Source: an uncultured Spartobacteria bacterium
Lineage (GTDB): Bacteria > Verrucomicrobiota > Verrucomicrobiia > Chthoniobacterales > Terrimicrobiaceae
DNA length: 64,000 nucleotides
Assembly: GCA_937919825.1 (NCBI GenBank)
Contig: CALFPA010000133.1
Span: 56,975-120,974 of the forward strand
Reading direction: 5' to 3'
The notes below the pieces were generated by a model. The model was not told the origin of the DNA. It ran no database searches and was given only the letters and a program-made list of their open reading frames with translations. The position numbers and the translations under genes were made by a program. Shown piece by piece: positions 46,308 to 55,509 of the stretch. Each line of letters opens with the position of its first letter. The first letter of the stretch is position 1.

Positions 46308-47674
46308 TGGATCCGCTTCCACTCAAAGAAATCGCCGCCATGTCCGGAGCCAAACTGCTCGGCCGAGATACGGGAGTAACTTTTACCCGCTTCAATAAAG
46401 ACACCCGCACCATCAAACCCGGTGACCTCTACATTGGACTTCGCGGCGAGAAATTCGACGGAAATGAATTCGCCGCCCAAGCCTTCGAACTCGGCGCCGG
46501 CGCGGCCTTGCTCGATTCGCCAGTGTTGGCCGAAAAGCTTGCCGAGTCCCACCCTGTGCTTCTTGTGGAGGACAGCCTCAAAGCCCTCACCCTTCTCGCT
46601 GCCGCCTGGCGTTCTCGGTTGAAATTGCTCGTGCTCGGAATCACCGGAAGCAGTGGCAAGACGAGCACCAAGGAATTCGCCGCCGCTGTTCTTGGCTCGA
46701 AATACCGCGTCGTCAAAACCGAGGGGAATCTGAACAACCATATCGGCGTTCCACTTTCCATTCTCACTGCCAGCACCGACGCCGAAGCGGCCGTTTGGGA
46801 AGTCGGCATGAATCACCCCGGAGAAATCGCTCCGCTGGCCGCTTTGATCCAACCCGCCTGCGCGATCATTACGAATATCGGCACCGCGCACATCGAATAC
46901 ATGAAGACTCGGGAGGCGATCGCTCTGGAAAAGGGCATGCTCGCCGAGGCCGTTCCCGCCACTGGTTCAGTCATCCTGCCAGCGGAGGACGATCAGTCGG
47001 ATTCCATCGCCGCACGGTGTCACGCCAAGGTTGTCCGAACCGGTATCTCCCATGGAGACCTCATCGCATCCGACCTCGAGTCTACCTCCGAGGGAACTCG
47101 CTTCACCATCCTCCACGATGGCGTCAAACTCCCTGCCTCGATCAGCGTTCATGGCACCCATATGGTTCAAAACGCCCTTCTCGCGCTAGCTGCGGGTCTG
47201 GAGATGGGTGTCCCCCTCGAAAAAGGCGTGAAGGGACTCGCCAAGGCACGGCTAGTCGGTGGCCGTCTGGAGCAAAAAACCATCGCAGGCGTCATTTATC
47301 TCGATGACAGCTACAACGCGAATCCGGAGTCCATGGTGGCGGCATTGAATACCCTCCGCCTTGTGCCTGGAAGTGGACGCCGAATTGCTGTGCTTGGAAA
47401 AATGGGCGAACTCGGAGAGCACGCCGCAGATGGCTATCGCCGGGCTGGCGAGGCTGCAGCCAAGTTGGCGGATATTCTTTTAACCGTGGGATCGGAAGCC
47501 ACCTCGATCGCTGCCGCCGCCCGTGCCGCGGGACTTGGGCGTGTCCACGATGTCGAGGACACCGCCGCTGCCGCCAGAATGATTTCGCAGCTCGCCCGTC
47601 CCGGGGACTTGGTCCTCGTGAAGGGGAGTCGCTCCGCCCGCATGGAAACCTTATTCGAACACCTCCAGAACTAA
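46307..47674 (+). CDS. murF: UDP-MurNAc-tripeptide:D-alanyl-D-alanine ligase
   Basis: A 455-residue ligase that adds D-Ala-D-Ala to finish the pentapeptide. The P-loop is GITGSSGKTSTKEFAAAVL, with EGNLNNHIGVPLSIL, VWEVGMNHPGEIAPLA, LDDSYNANPESMVAAL and VLVKGSRSARMETL. Start and stop each overlap the neighbour by one base (TAATG). Confidence 0.95.
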   Translation: MDPLPLKEIAAMSGAKLLGRDTGVTFTRFNKDTRTIKPGDLYIGLRGEKFDGNEFAAQAFELGAGAALLDSPVLAEKLAESHPVLLVEDSLKALTLLAAAWRSRLKLLVLGITGSSGKTSTKEFAAAVLGSKYRVVKTEGNLNNHIGVPLSILTASTDAEAAVWEVGMNHPGEIAPLAALIQPACAIITNIGTAHIEYMKTREAIALEKGMLAEAVPATGSVILPAEDDQSDSIAARCHAKVVRTGISHGDLIASDLESTSEGTRFTILHDGVKLPASISVHGTHMVQNALLALAAGLEMGVPLEKGVKGLAKARLVGGRLEQKTIAGVIYLDDSYNANPESMVAALNTLRLVPGSGRRIAVLGKMGELGEHAADGYRRAGEAAAKLADILLTVGSEATSIAAAARAAGLGRVHDVEDTAAAARMISQLARPGDLVLVKGSRSARMETLFEHLQN

Positions 47675-48804
47675 TGCTCTACTACCTATCCGAACTTGGC
47701 GACTGGGCCGTGCAGCGAGGTTGGACGAATGACTTGTTCAAGGCGCTGAATGTTTTTTCCTACATCACCTTTCGAGCCATCTGTGCGGGCGTGACGGCAT
47801 TTCTGATTTCTCTGCTTTTTGGGAATCTCGTCATCCGAAAGTTGATCTCATTGAAGTTCGGTCAACCGATTCGAACCGCCGCCGAGGTCCACAAACTTTT
47901 CGAACTCCATGGCGCGAAAAAGGGAACCCCAACCATGGGTGGAATTCTTTTGATCGGTTCGATTGTGATTTCCACTTTGCTCTGGGCGAAACCCGAGAAT
48001 CCGTTCGTCTGGCTGGTTCTATTCAGCACGCTCTTCCTTGGAGCCATCGGCCTCTACGATGATTGGCTGAAGGTCTCCAAGAAAAACTCGGACGGCATTA
48101 GTAGTCGACTGAAGTTCGTTCTCCAGTGTGCGCTCGCCGGAATCTTCACTCTATTTTTCCTGCTCAACCCGCAACTCTCGGCAACGGCCCAACAGCTCTA
48201 CATTCCTTTTCTCAAAGATCCGCTCGTTCTCGGAATGGGGGCTTTCACTTTTATTTTTTACCTACTGGTGATTGTCGGAACATCCAATGCGGTGAACCTT
48301 ACCGACGGCTTGGATGGTCTAGCCACCGGCTGCACTGCCACGGTGGCTGCGACCTACGCGGTGCTCGCTTATGTGGCAGGAAACTTCAAGGCCGCGACCT
48401 ACCTGCAAGTTCCGTTCGTGCAATTTTCCGGGGAACTCACGGTGCTCTGCATTGCCCTTCTCGGTGCCTGTCTTGGTTTCCTTTGGTGGAATGCCTACCC
48501 GGCCCGAGTCTTCATGGGCGACACGGGTTCACTCGCGATCGGCGGGATGCTTGGATCCGTGGCGATTTGCTGCAAACAGGAACTCCTCCTCGTGATTGTC
48601 GGCGGGGTTTTCGTCATCGAAGCGATGTCCGTCATTCTTCAAGTCGCGAGCTTCAAAACAACTGGCCGCCGGATTTTCAAGATGTCCCCCATCCACCACC
48701 ACTTCGAGCTCAGCGGCTGGAAGGAAAACACGGTGATCGTGCGCTTCTGGATCCTCTCCGTGTTCTTCGCCCTTCTCGGTCTGGCCACATTGAAATTGCG
48801 TTGA
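47674..48804 (+). CDS. mraY: Phospho-MurNAc-pentapeptide translocase
   Basis: A 376-residue polytopic inner-membrane enzyme that makes lipid I from UDP-MurNAc-pentapeptide and undecaprenyl phosphate. About ten helices are seen, with KKGTPTMGGILLIGSIVIST, LYDDWLKVSKKNSDGISSR, NLTDGLDGLATG (catalytic Asp region) and MSPIHHHFELSGW near the C-terminus. murD starts one base after its stop. Confidence 0.96.
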   Translation: MLYYLSELGDWAVQRGWTNDLFKALNVFSYITFRAICAGVTAFLISLLFGNLVIRKLISLKFGQPIRTAAEVHKLFELHGAKKGTPTMGGILLIGSIVISTLLWAKPENPFVWLVLFSTLFLGAIGLYDDWLKVSKKNSDGISSRLKFVLQCALAGIFTLFFLLNPQLSATAQQLYIPFLKDPLVLGMGAFTFIFYLLVIVGTSNAVNLTDGLDGLATGCTATVAATYAVLAYVAGNFKAATYLQVPFVQFSGELTVLCIALLGACLGFLWWNAYPARVFMGDTGSLAIGGMLGSVAICCKQELLLVIVGGVFVIEAMSVILQVASFKTTGRRIFKMSPIHHHFELSGWKENTVIVRFWILSVFFALLGLATLKLR

Positions 48805-48805
48805 A

Positions 48806-50134
48806 ATGAATCACACCGGCAAAAAAGCAGTCGTTCTCGGTCTTGGCCACAGTGGCGAGGCCGCCGCGAATCTTTTGCTGGAGCAAGGTGCCACCGTCAC
48901 GGTTTGTGAGACCTCCGACTCGCCGGCGATCCGTAAAAAAGCGGAATCTCTGAGTGCTCGCGGCGCTTCTGTTTTGATCGGCCTCGAAGCCGAATCCGAT
49001 CCCGCAAACTACGACCTCGCCGTCCTCAGTCCAGGAATCGATCCCGTGGTTCCTCTCGTGCGGAATGTCATCGCCAAAAACATTCCGGTCATTGGTGAAC
49101 TCGAGTTGGCATTTCAGGGGTGCTCTTGCCCGGTTGTCGCAATTACAGGAACCAACGGAAAAACCACCACGACGGAACTGACGACCCGCATCCTTCAAGG
49201 CTGTGGACTTCGCACGATGGCGAGTGGGAATATCGGCCTGCCATTTGCACATGCCGTCCGGCAAAGCGCGTCGATGGATGTGATGGTTCTCGAGGTGAGT
49301 TCCTTCCAACTGGAAACGATCCAAACTTTCCGCCCGAAGGTTTCCGCTTGGCTGAATCTGAGCGCGAACCACCTCGATCGCTATCCGGGCATGCAGGAAT
49401 ACCGCGCCGCAAAGCTTCGCCTCTTCGAAAATCAAACGGCCGAGGATTTCGCGGTGATCAATGCCGTCAACGACCTTCCGCCGCTCAAGGCCCAACCCAT
49501 CACATTCAGCGCTTCCACGGAAAAGGCCGACTTCACTCTTCGCGACCACGCGATCTATTTCCGATCGAGGAGAATCCTCGATCAATCCCAAACTCGATTG
49601 CCCGGTCCCCACAACGCCGAAAACATGATGGCGGCTCTCGGGATCGGTCATGCGTTGGGACTTGAGATCGAGGCCCTCGCGGCTTCCATCAGCGACTACG
49701 CCCCGCCAGCCCATCGTTGCGAATGGGTGCGAGATCTCGATGGCGTCCGGTGGATCAACGACTCAAAGGCCACAAATCTTGACGCCATGGCTCAAGCTCT
49801 CCGCTCGGCGGCTGGGCCTGTTGTTCTGATTGCCGGGGGAAAAGATAAGGGCTTCGAATTCGATGATATCGCGGAACTCGTCCAAAGCCGTGCCCGAGCC
49901 GCCGTGCTGATCGGAGAGATGCGTCACCGCATCGCCAGCTCCTGGAAAAATACTGATTGCCACTGTGTGAACTCCCTCGAGGAAGCCGTGGCCGCCGCCC
50001 AAAGTCTCGCTCGAGCCGGGGACACAGTCCTCTTTTCACCCGGAACCTCCTCGTTCGATATGTTCCAAAATTACGGCGAGCGCGGGAACCTCTTCAAAAA
50101 TTTCGTCAAACAACTGCCAAACACCACACCCTAA
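48806..50134 (+). CDS. murD: UDP-MurNAc-L-alanine:D-glutamate ligase
   Basis: A 442-residue ligase adding D-glutamate. A Rossmann-type N-domain (AVVLGLGHSGEAAANLLLE) and the P-loop VAITGTNGKTTTTELTTRIL are followed by EVSSFQLETIQTFRPKVSAW, INDSKATNLDAMAQAL and a C-terminal VLFSPGTSSFDMFQNYGERG. Length is typical. Confidence 0.95.
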   Translation: MNHTGKKAVVLGLGHSGEAAANLLLEQGATVTVCETSDSPAIRKKAESLSARGASVLIGLEAESDPANYDLAVLSPGIDPVVPLVRNVIAKNIPVIGELELAFQGCSCPVVAITGTNGKTTTTELTTRILQGCGLRTMASGNIGLPFAHAVRQSASMDVMVLEVSSFQLETIQTFRPKVSAWLNLSANHLDRYPGMQEYRAAKLRLFENQTAEDFAVINAVNDLPPLKAQPITFSASTEKADFTLRDHAIYFRSRRILDQSQTRLPGPHNAENMMAALGIGHALGLEIEALAASISDYAPPAHRCEWVRDLDGVRWINDSKATNLDAMAQALRSAAGPVVLIAGGKDKGFEFDDIAELVQSRARAAVLIGEMRHRIASSWKNTDCHCVNSLEEAVAAAQSLARAGDTVLFSPGTSSFDMFQNYGERGNLFKNFVKQLPNTTP

Positions 50135-50140
50135 AAAACC

Positions 50141-50941
50141 ATGCTGTTCAAAAAAACAACCAACACACCTCAGCGACCAAGCCGCCGCTTGGTATCCCGC
50201 AAGAGACTCCATGCCCGTGCGGCGTCGAGTCGGGAAGAAGTCGAAGACTACGAATCCGAATCCGAGCCGAGTATGAAACTCTCACAAGCATTCCTCGTTG
50301 TTCTCGTTCTACATGTCGTCGCTGTTGGCGGCATTTACGGGTTCAATAAACTGAATGAGACGAAACCAAAGCCGGTCGCTGAAAAGAAAGAAGCCGCGCC
50401 AGAAGTCGTCGCCAAGGCCCCCGAGCCTGTTGCTGAAGCGAAGCCGCAGGCCTCTGCTGCCAAGCCGGCCGTTGCTTCCGATGCGGGTCAGGCCTACACC
50501 ATCGTGGCTGGTGACACGCTCAAAAAAATCGCCTCGAAATTCAACACGAGCATCGAGTCGCTGGAAAAAGCCAACAACCTCGCAAGCGGTGCGATCATTC
50601 GCACCGGGCAGGTTCTCGTGGTTGGCAAGGCGGCTTCCGCCAACGCCGCGCCAGCCCCTGTAAAAGCCGAGCCGGTTGCTCATTCGAAAGCCACTCCCTC
50701 AGTGGTGGCCAAGCCCGCACCAGTCCAGCCAGTCGTGGCCAAAACCTCGCCGGCTAAACCTGTGGCAACCGCCAAGGAGTCAGCTGCAGGCGCCGCCGGG
50801 CAGTCCTATGTGGTAGCCAAAGGGGACAATCCCTACTCGATCGCCAAGAAATTCAAGGTCACCCAAGAAGCCTTGATAAAAGCCAACAACATCGACGATC
50901 CGCGCAAGCTCAAGATCGGCCAAAAACTCGCGATTCCCTGA
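50141..50941 (+). CDS. Membrane-anchored protein with two LysM domains
   Basis: A 266-residue protein. A basic cytoplasmic N-terminus (about 1-45) is followed by one helix (FLVVLVLHVVAVGGIYGF, about 50-67). Then come Pro/Ala/Lys-rich linkers and two LysM modules: YTIVAGDTLKKIASKFNTSI near 120-165 and YVVAKGDNPYSIAKKFKVTQ near 222-265. LysM binds GlcNAc-containing glycan such as peptidoglycan. It lies between murD (6 bases) and ftsW (34 bases), a place where most bacteria have no gene. A structural or regulatory role at the septum is inferred. Confidence 0.88.
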   Translation: MLFKKTTNTPQRPSRRLVSRKRLHARAASSREEVEDYESESEPSMKLSQAFLVVLVLHVVAVGGIYGFNKLNETKPKPVAEKKEAAPEVVAKAPEPVAEAKPQASAAKPAVASDAGQAYTIVAGDTLKKIASKFNTSIESLEKANNLASGAIIRTGQVLVVGKAASANAAPAPVKAEPVAHSKATPSVVAKPAPVQPVVAKTSPAKPVATAKESAAGAAGQSYVVAKGDNPYSIAKKFKVTQEALIKANNIDDPRKLKIGQKLAIP

Positions 50942-50975
50942 GATTTGACCCCATAGAACCGCCAAGAGTCCGATC

Positions 50976-52118
50976 ATGCAAAAAAATGTCATAGCCGTTC
51001 TGATGCTGGCAGTCGCTGGGTTGATCGCGCTCGGCCTGGTGATGCTTTTCAGCACGGGGGCATTTGCGCGGGACAGCCATGGCGACATGTATCTTTTCGT
51101 GAAGCGACAGGGGATCTGGCTCGTGGTTGGAATCATTGCGGCATTGATTGCCGCGAGCGTGGATTACCATTTCTGGAGGAAGTGGTGGTGGGTCTTCTTT
51201 GCCGGAAGTGTGTTTCTACTGCTTCTTTGTTTCATCCCGCCGATCGGACAGCGCATCAACGGTTCCTCGCGCTGGATCAATCTCGGTTTCGGAACTCTCC
51301 AGCCCAGCGAATTTGCAAAGATCAGCTCGATCTTTTTTGTGGCTTGGTGGTTTTCCCGTGAGGACATGACTTTTGAAAAATTAAAAAACGGCCTTCTTCT
51401 TCCCGTTTCGATTCTCGCCGTTCCGATGGCCCTGATTCTTCTCGAGGTGGACATCGGAAATACCGCCCTCATCGGCGCAGCGGCTCTCGCAATGATCTTC
51501 GTGGCCGGCGGGGCTTTGCGTTGGCTCGCGGTTTTGGCTCCAATGGCTTTCGCCTCCATCTTTCTTGTCGCATTGGCCGTGCCTGAGAGGGTTCAGAGGC
51601 TCGTGGCTTTTATGGACCCCGAGAAATACCGACTCTGCGAGGGGCTTCAGCAATGGCAGGGCCTCATTGCCTTTGGTTCCGGGGGCTTCGATGGGGTCGG
51701 TCTCGGGGAGGGACGCCAGAAAATGCACTACCTCCCGTATGCCCACACGGATTTCATTTTTCCGATGATCGGTGAGGAACTCGGCCTGAAAGCCACGGCA
51801 CTCACGGTCTTTGCATTTTTGGTGATTCTTCTCTGCGGGGCGTTGATTTCTGCGAATGCCCGCGACCGCTTTGGGATGCTACTCGGCTTCGGTTGCACCA
51901 TGCTGATCAGCATTCAGAGCATGGTGAATTTGGGGGTTACCACTTCGCTTCTTCCCAACAAAGGCATGCCTCTTCCTTTCATCAGCTACGGGGGATCAAA
52001 CCTCGTGGTGTGCCTCTTTTTGATCGGTCTTCTCGTCAATATCCACCGCCAGGGGCAACCGCTTGTCTCACGCTTCGCGCCGGTGCTTCTTCGCCCGCAC
52101 ATCGAACCCCGGGTATGA
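50976..52118 (+). CDS. ftsW: Septal peptidoglycan polymerase FtsW (SEDS)
   Basis: A 380-residue SEDS-family glycosyltransferase with about ten helices. Seen are GLVMLFSTGAFARD, the long hydrophilic-bounded KRQGIWLVVGIIAALIAASV, RWINLGFGTLQPSEFAKISS, the GVGLGEGRQKMHYLPYAHTD loop and LPFISYGGSNLV. It polymerises glycan with the FtsI transpeptidase. The stop overlaps the murG ATG by 4 bases. Confidence 0.94.
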   Translation: MQKNVIAVLMLAVAGLIALGLVMLFSTGAFARDSHGDMYLFVKRQGIWLVVGIIAALIAASVDYHFWRKWWWVFFAGSVFLLLLCFIPPIGQRINGSSRWINLGFGTLQPSEFAKISSIFFVAWWFSREDMTFEKLKNGLLLPVSILAVPMALILLEVDIGNTALIGAAALAMIFVAGGALRWLAVLAPMAFASIFLVALAVPERVQRLVAFMDPEKYRLCEGLQQWQGLIAFGSGGFDGVGLGEGRQKMHYLPYAHTDFIFPMIGEELGLKATALTVFAFLVILLCGALISANARDRFGMLLGFGCTMLISIQSMVNLGVTTSLLPNKGMPLPFISYGGSNLVVCLFLIGLLVNIHRQGQPLVSRFAPVLLRPHIEPRV

Positions 52119-53224
52119 AACCATTCAAGGCCATTATCGCTTGTGGGGGAACGGGAGGACACCTCTTCCCGGGCCTGGCCGTCGCCGAGACGCTCCACGA
52201 GAGGGGACACGAGGTTTTGCTTTTTGTTTCGGAAAAAGAAATCGACGCCACGGCGCTCAAAACCCACCCCGAATTCCGCTCCGAAAAACTCCCTTCGATC
52301 GGAATGCCCTCGATGGTTGTCTCTCCGGCGTTTCTTAGTTTCCTCAAGCGATTTTGGGATAGCTATCGCCTGTGCCGGTCTGTTTACCGGAAATACCGCC
52401 CATCCGTCGTGCTTGGCATGGGGGGCTTCACATCCACCGCGCCGATCCTCGCGGCTCGCTTGGCAGGACTCCCGAGCTTCATTCATGAATCAAACGCCAT
52501 CGCAGGGCGCGCCAACCGTCTCGCCGCAAAATTTGCTACGCGTGTTCTTCTCGGATTCGAGGACTGCCGCCCGTATTTCAGCGGCACCTCCTGCGTTGTC
52601 ACGGGCACGCCGGTCCGGAAAAATCTCGGCCACCCAATCCCTCGCGAGGAAGCGCTGAAAGTTTTCAACCTCGATCCCTCCCGCACCACGCTGCTCGTCA
52701 CAGGCGGAAGCCAAGGGGCGAGCGGGATCAACCAACTTCTCTTCAAAACCGCGCCGCTCCTCCCCCCGGAGAATCTTCAAATCATCCACCTGACGGGGAA
52801 AAATGACGACCGCCTCGCGGCTGCGAACTACCAGCGCGACCACATCCCTCATTATGTCGCGCCGTTTCACCACCGGATGGAGGAGGCCTACTCGGCCGCT
52901 GATCTCGTGGTTTCGCGAGCCGGGGCCTCGAGCCTGAGCGAGCTCGCCATGTTTGGTCTGCCCTCGATTTTAATTCCGTATCCCTACGCGACCGACGACC
53001 ACCAGAAGGCCAACGCCGAGATTTTTGTGCGCGCCGGAGCCGCCGAATTGATCAATGAGCGGGAAATTCAACCCGAGGTTTTCTCATCCGCCCTCTCGAA
53101 GTGGCTTGGAAACCCCGAGCGCCGATCCGCCATGGCTGCCGCGGCGCGGCAGCTCTCGCCCGAAGCGGCAGCAGCGAATGTAGCTGATGTCATGGAGCGG
53201 GCTGTCACGGAGGGAATGAAATGA
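52115..53224 (+). CDS. murG: Lipid II synthase MurG
   Basis: A 369-residue GT28 glycosyltransferase adding GlcNAc to lipid I. The N-terminal ACGGTGGHLFPGLAVAE, FIHESNAIAGRANRLAA, the C-terminal donor site LLVTGGSQGASGIN and VVSRAGASSLSELAMFGLPS are diagnostic. The ATG at 52115 (MKPFKAII) overlaps ftsW by 4 bases; a longer frame upstream is inside ftsW. The stop overlaps the murC-murB ATG by 4 bases. Confidence 0.95.
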   Translation: MKPFKAIIACGGTGGHLFPGLAVAETLHERGHEVLLFVSEKEIDATALKTHPEFRSEKLPSIGMPSMVVSPAFLSFLKRFWDSYRLCRSVYRKYRPSVVLGMGGFTSTAPILAARLAGLPSFIHESNAIAGRANRLAAKFATRVLLGFEDCRPYFSGTSCVVTGTPVRKNLGHPIPREEALKVFNLDPSRTTLLVTGGSQGASGINQLLFKTAPLLPPENLQIIHLTGKNDDRLAAANYQRDHIPHYVAPFHHRMEEAYSAADLVVSRAGASSLSELAMFGLPSILIPYPYATDDHQKANAEIFVRAGAAELINEREIQPEVFSSALSKWLGNPERRSAMAAAARQLSPEAAAANVADVMERAVTEGMK

Positions 53225-55509
53225 GGGCTGAAAAACTCCGCGAACTTCTGGCGGGTCCGGCTCCTGCAAAAATCCACCTGATCGGAGTGGCGGGTTCTGG
53301 AATGAGCGGAATCGCCGCGCTGCTGCTCGGCCTCGGACATGATGTCGGAGGATCTGACAAAGTGGACACCATCGAGGTGGAGAGGCTTTCCAAAAAAGGT
53401 CTTCGCTTCTCCTGCCCGCACTCGGCCGAATGCGTGAGGGGGGCCGATCTGGTGGTTTTTTCCTCCGCAATCAAACCCGGCAATCCTGCCTACGATGAAG
53501 CAGCCCGTCTCGGAATTCCGATGGTCCGGCGTGCCGACGCCCTCGCGGCGGTGATGGCCTCGAAGCAAGGAATCATCGTTTGCGGAATGCACGGAAAGAC
53601 GACCACCTCCGCCATGGCCGCGCACTTGCTTCGCGCCGCTGGCCTGAAACCCTCCCACTATGTCGGGGCGGAAATTCCGATCCTCGGCACCAATGCCCGA
53701 TGGGATTCGGAGGGGGCATTTTTTGTCGCCGAGGGGGATGAAAGTGATGGGACACTGGTGAACTACCATCCTCGCCATGCGATCGTTTTGAATATCGAGC
53801 CCGAGCATCTCGATTACTACGAGGATCTCGCCGCGATCGACGCCGTTTATCAGCGCCTCGTCTCTCAGACATCGAGGAGCATTATTTACTGTGCTGATGA
53901 TCGGGGGGCTTCCCGCGTTTGCTCCGAAAATCCCCGTGCCATTTCTTACGGGCATTCCCCGAATGCGCATTACCGGATCGTCGATTTGACGACGAAAAAT
54001 TTCTGCTCCTATTTTCGAGTCCAGCGTGGCGAGGAAATCCTCGGGGAGATCATTCTTAATATCCCTGGCGCGCACAATGCCCTCAATTCCCTAGCCGCCA
54101 TCGCCCTCGCCACAGAAGTTGGTGTGGCTTTCGATAAAATTTCCTCTGCAATGGAAACCTTCCGAGGGGCCCGGCGTCGGTTCGAAATTCTTTACGGCAG
54201 CCCCCGCCAGATCGTCGTGGATGACTACGGTCACCATCCCACGGAAATCGCTGCCACGATCGCCACCGCCCGCACGGGGCCAAACAAGCGAGTCGTAGTG
54301 ATGTTCCAGCCGCACCGGTTCACTCGGACGCAGGCATTCAAGGATCAATTCGGAATGGCGTTTCAAAAAGCCGATCATGTTTTTATTTCCGACATCTACC
54401 CGGCCAGCGAGTTGCCCATTCTTGGGATTACCGGGCAGACCCTCGTTGATTCAGCGATCGCCAGCGGGCATTCCTCGGCGCATTCGGTTCCCAGTGTTTC
54501 AAAAATGCACGAGGCCGCTGGAGCTGTTCTTGAAGAGGGCGATCTCGTCTTAAGTCTCGGCGCGGGGAATATCCACGAGGCGGGGGCCCGCTTGGTCGAT
54601 GATTTGAAAAAACGCGACCAATTGCAGGGCATCATGGGGGTGGGTCGCATCAAACTTTACGAGCCCCTTTCCAAACACACGACGATGCGTGTCGGAGGCC
54701 CCGCGCAATTTTGGGCGGAGCCTGAAACCGAGGAGGGGTTTGCCGACCTCGTGAGGTTTTGTTTCGACGAAAACATCCCATTAATGGTCATGGGCCGTGG
54801 GTCGAATCTCCTCGTGCGCGACGGGGGAATTCCCGGCGTGGTGGTCCATCTTGCCCGAGGCGAGTTCGCTCATCACGAAATCCAAGGCATGGAAATTTCC
54901 GCCGGAGTGGGAGTGAAATTCAAACAACTCACCGGACTCGCCCGCACGGCTGGGATCGCTGGCTTTGAGTGGATGGAGGGCATCCCGGGCAACCTCGGCG
55001 GCGGACTCCGAATGAATGCCGGCGCGATGGGCATTCAGACCTTCGATCAAGTGGTTCGCATCCGCTTCTGCGATCAGGACGGAAATATTTTTACCAAGAC
55101 CCCTGCCGAGATCGAAGTCCACTACCGGAATGTTCCCATGCTTCGTCAAAACTTCGCCCTCTCCGCCGTGCTGCGCGGTCAGCCTGGGACGGCAGGGGAG
55201 ATCGATTCCGCGATCGCCGCGTCCGTCGCCAAACGGCGTTCCAGCCAGCCCGTGGCCGCGAGTGCGGGATGCATTTTCAAAAACCCCGCAGAAATTCCGG
55301 CTGGACGCCTCATCGAGGAACTGGGCTTGAAAAACCATGCCGTCGGTGCGGCCCGTGTGTCTGAAGTCCACGGAAATTTCATTGTCAACGACGGGGGAGC
55401 GAGCGCCTCGGACATCCTTGCCCTCATTGGTGAAATCCAAAAAACCGCCAAAGAAAAACGCGGCATCACCCTCGAAACCGAGGTCCAAATCACAGGGGTC
55501 GATTTATGA
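53221..55509 (+). CDS. MurC-MurB fusion: UDP-MurNAc:L-alanine ligase / UDP-MurNAc dehydrogenase
   Basis: A 762-residue bifunctional protein. Residues 1 to about 465 are MurC: IHLIGVAGSGMSGIAAL, P-loop CGMHGKTTTSAMAAHL at 121-136, EGDESDGTLVNYHPRHA, and VDDYGHHPTEIAATIATAR. Residues about 475-762 are MurB: KHTTMRVGGPAQFW, FAD site MGRGSNLLVRDGGIPG, GIPGNLGGGLRMNAGAMG and SAGCIFKNP, where a Cys stands at the usual catalytic Ser position. The linker is only about 10-15 residues. The two activities are consecutive but in reverse order of the chain. Overlaps of 4 bases with murG and ddl. Confidence 0.94.
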   Translation: MRAEKLRELLAGPAPAKIHLIGVAGSGMSGIAALLLGLGHDVGGSDKVDTIEVERLSKKGLRFSCPHSAECVRGADLVVFSSAIKPGNPAYDEAARLGIPMVRRADALAAVMASKQGIIVCGMHGKTTTSAMAAHLLRAAGLKPSHYVGAEIPILGTNARWDSEGAFFVAEGDESDGTLVNYHPRHAIVLNIEPEHLDYYEDLAAIDAVYQRLVSQTSRSIIYCADDRGASRVCSENPRAISYGHSPNAHYRIVDLTTKNFCSYFRVQRGEEILGEIILNIPGAHNALNSLAAIALATEVGVAFDKISSAMETFRGARRRFEILYGSPRQIVVDDYGHHPTEIAATIATARTGPNKRVVVMFQPHRFTRTQAFKDQFGMAFQKADHVFISDIYPASELPILGITGQTLVDSAIASGHSSAHSVPSVSKMHEAAGAVLEEGDLVLSLGAGNIHEAGARLVDDLKKRDQLQGIMGVGRIKLYEPLSKHTTMRVGGPAQFWAEPETEEGFADLVRFCFDENIPLMVMGRGSNLLVRDGGIPGVVVHLARGEFAHHEIQGMEISAGVGVKFKQLTGLARTAGIAGFEWMEGIPGNLGGGLRMNAGAMGIQTFDQVVRIRFCDQDGNIFTKTPAEIEVHYRNVPMLRQNFALSAVLRGQPGTAGEIDSAIAASVAKRRSSQPVAASAGCIFKNPAEIPAGRLIEELGLKNHAVGAARVSEVHGNFIVNDGGASASDILALIGEIQKTAKEKRGITLETEVQITGVDL

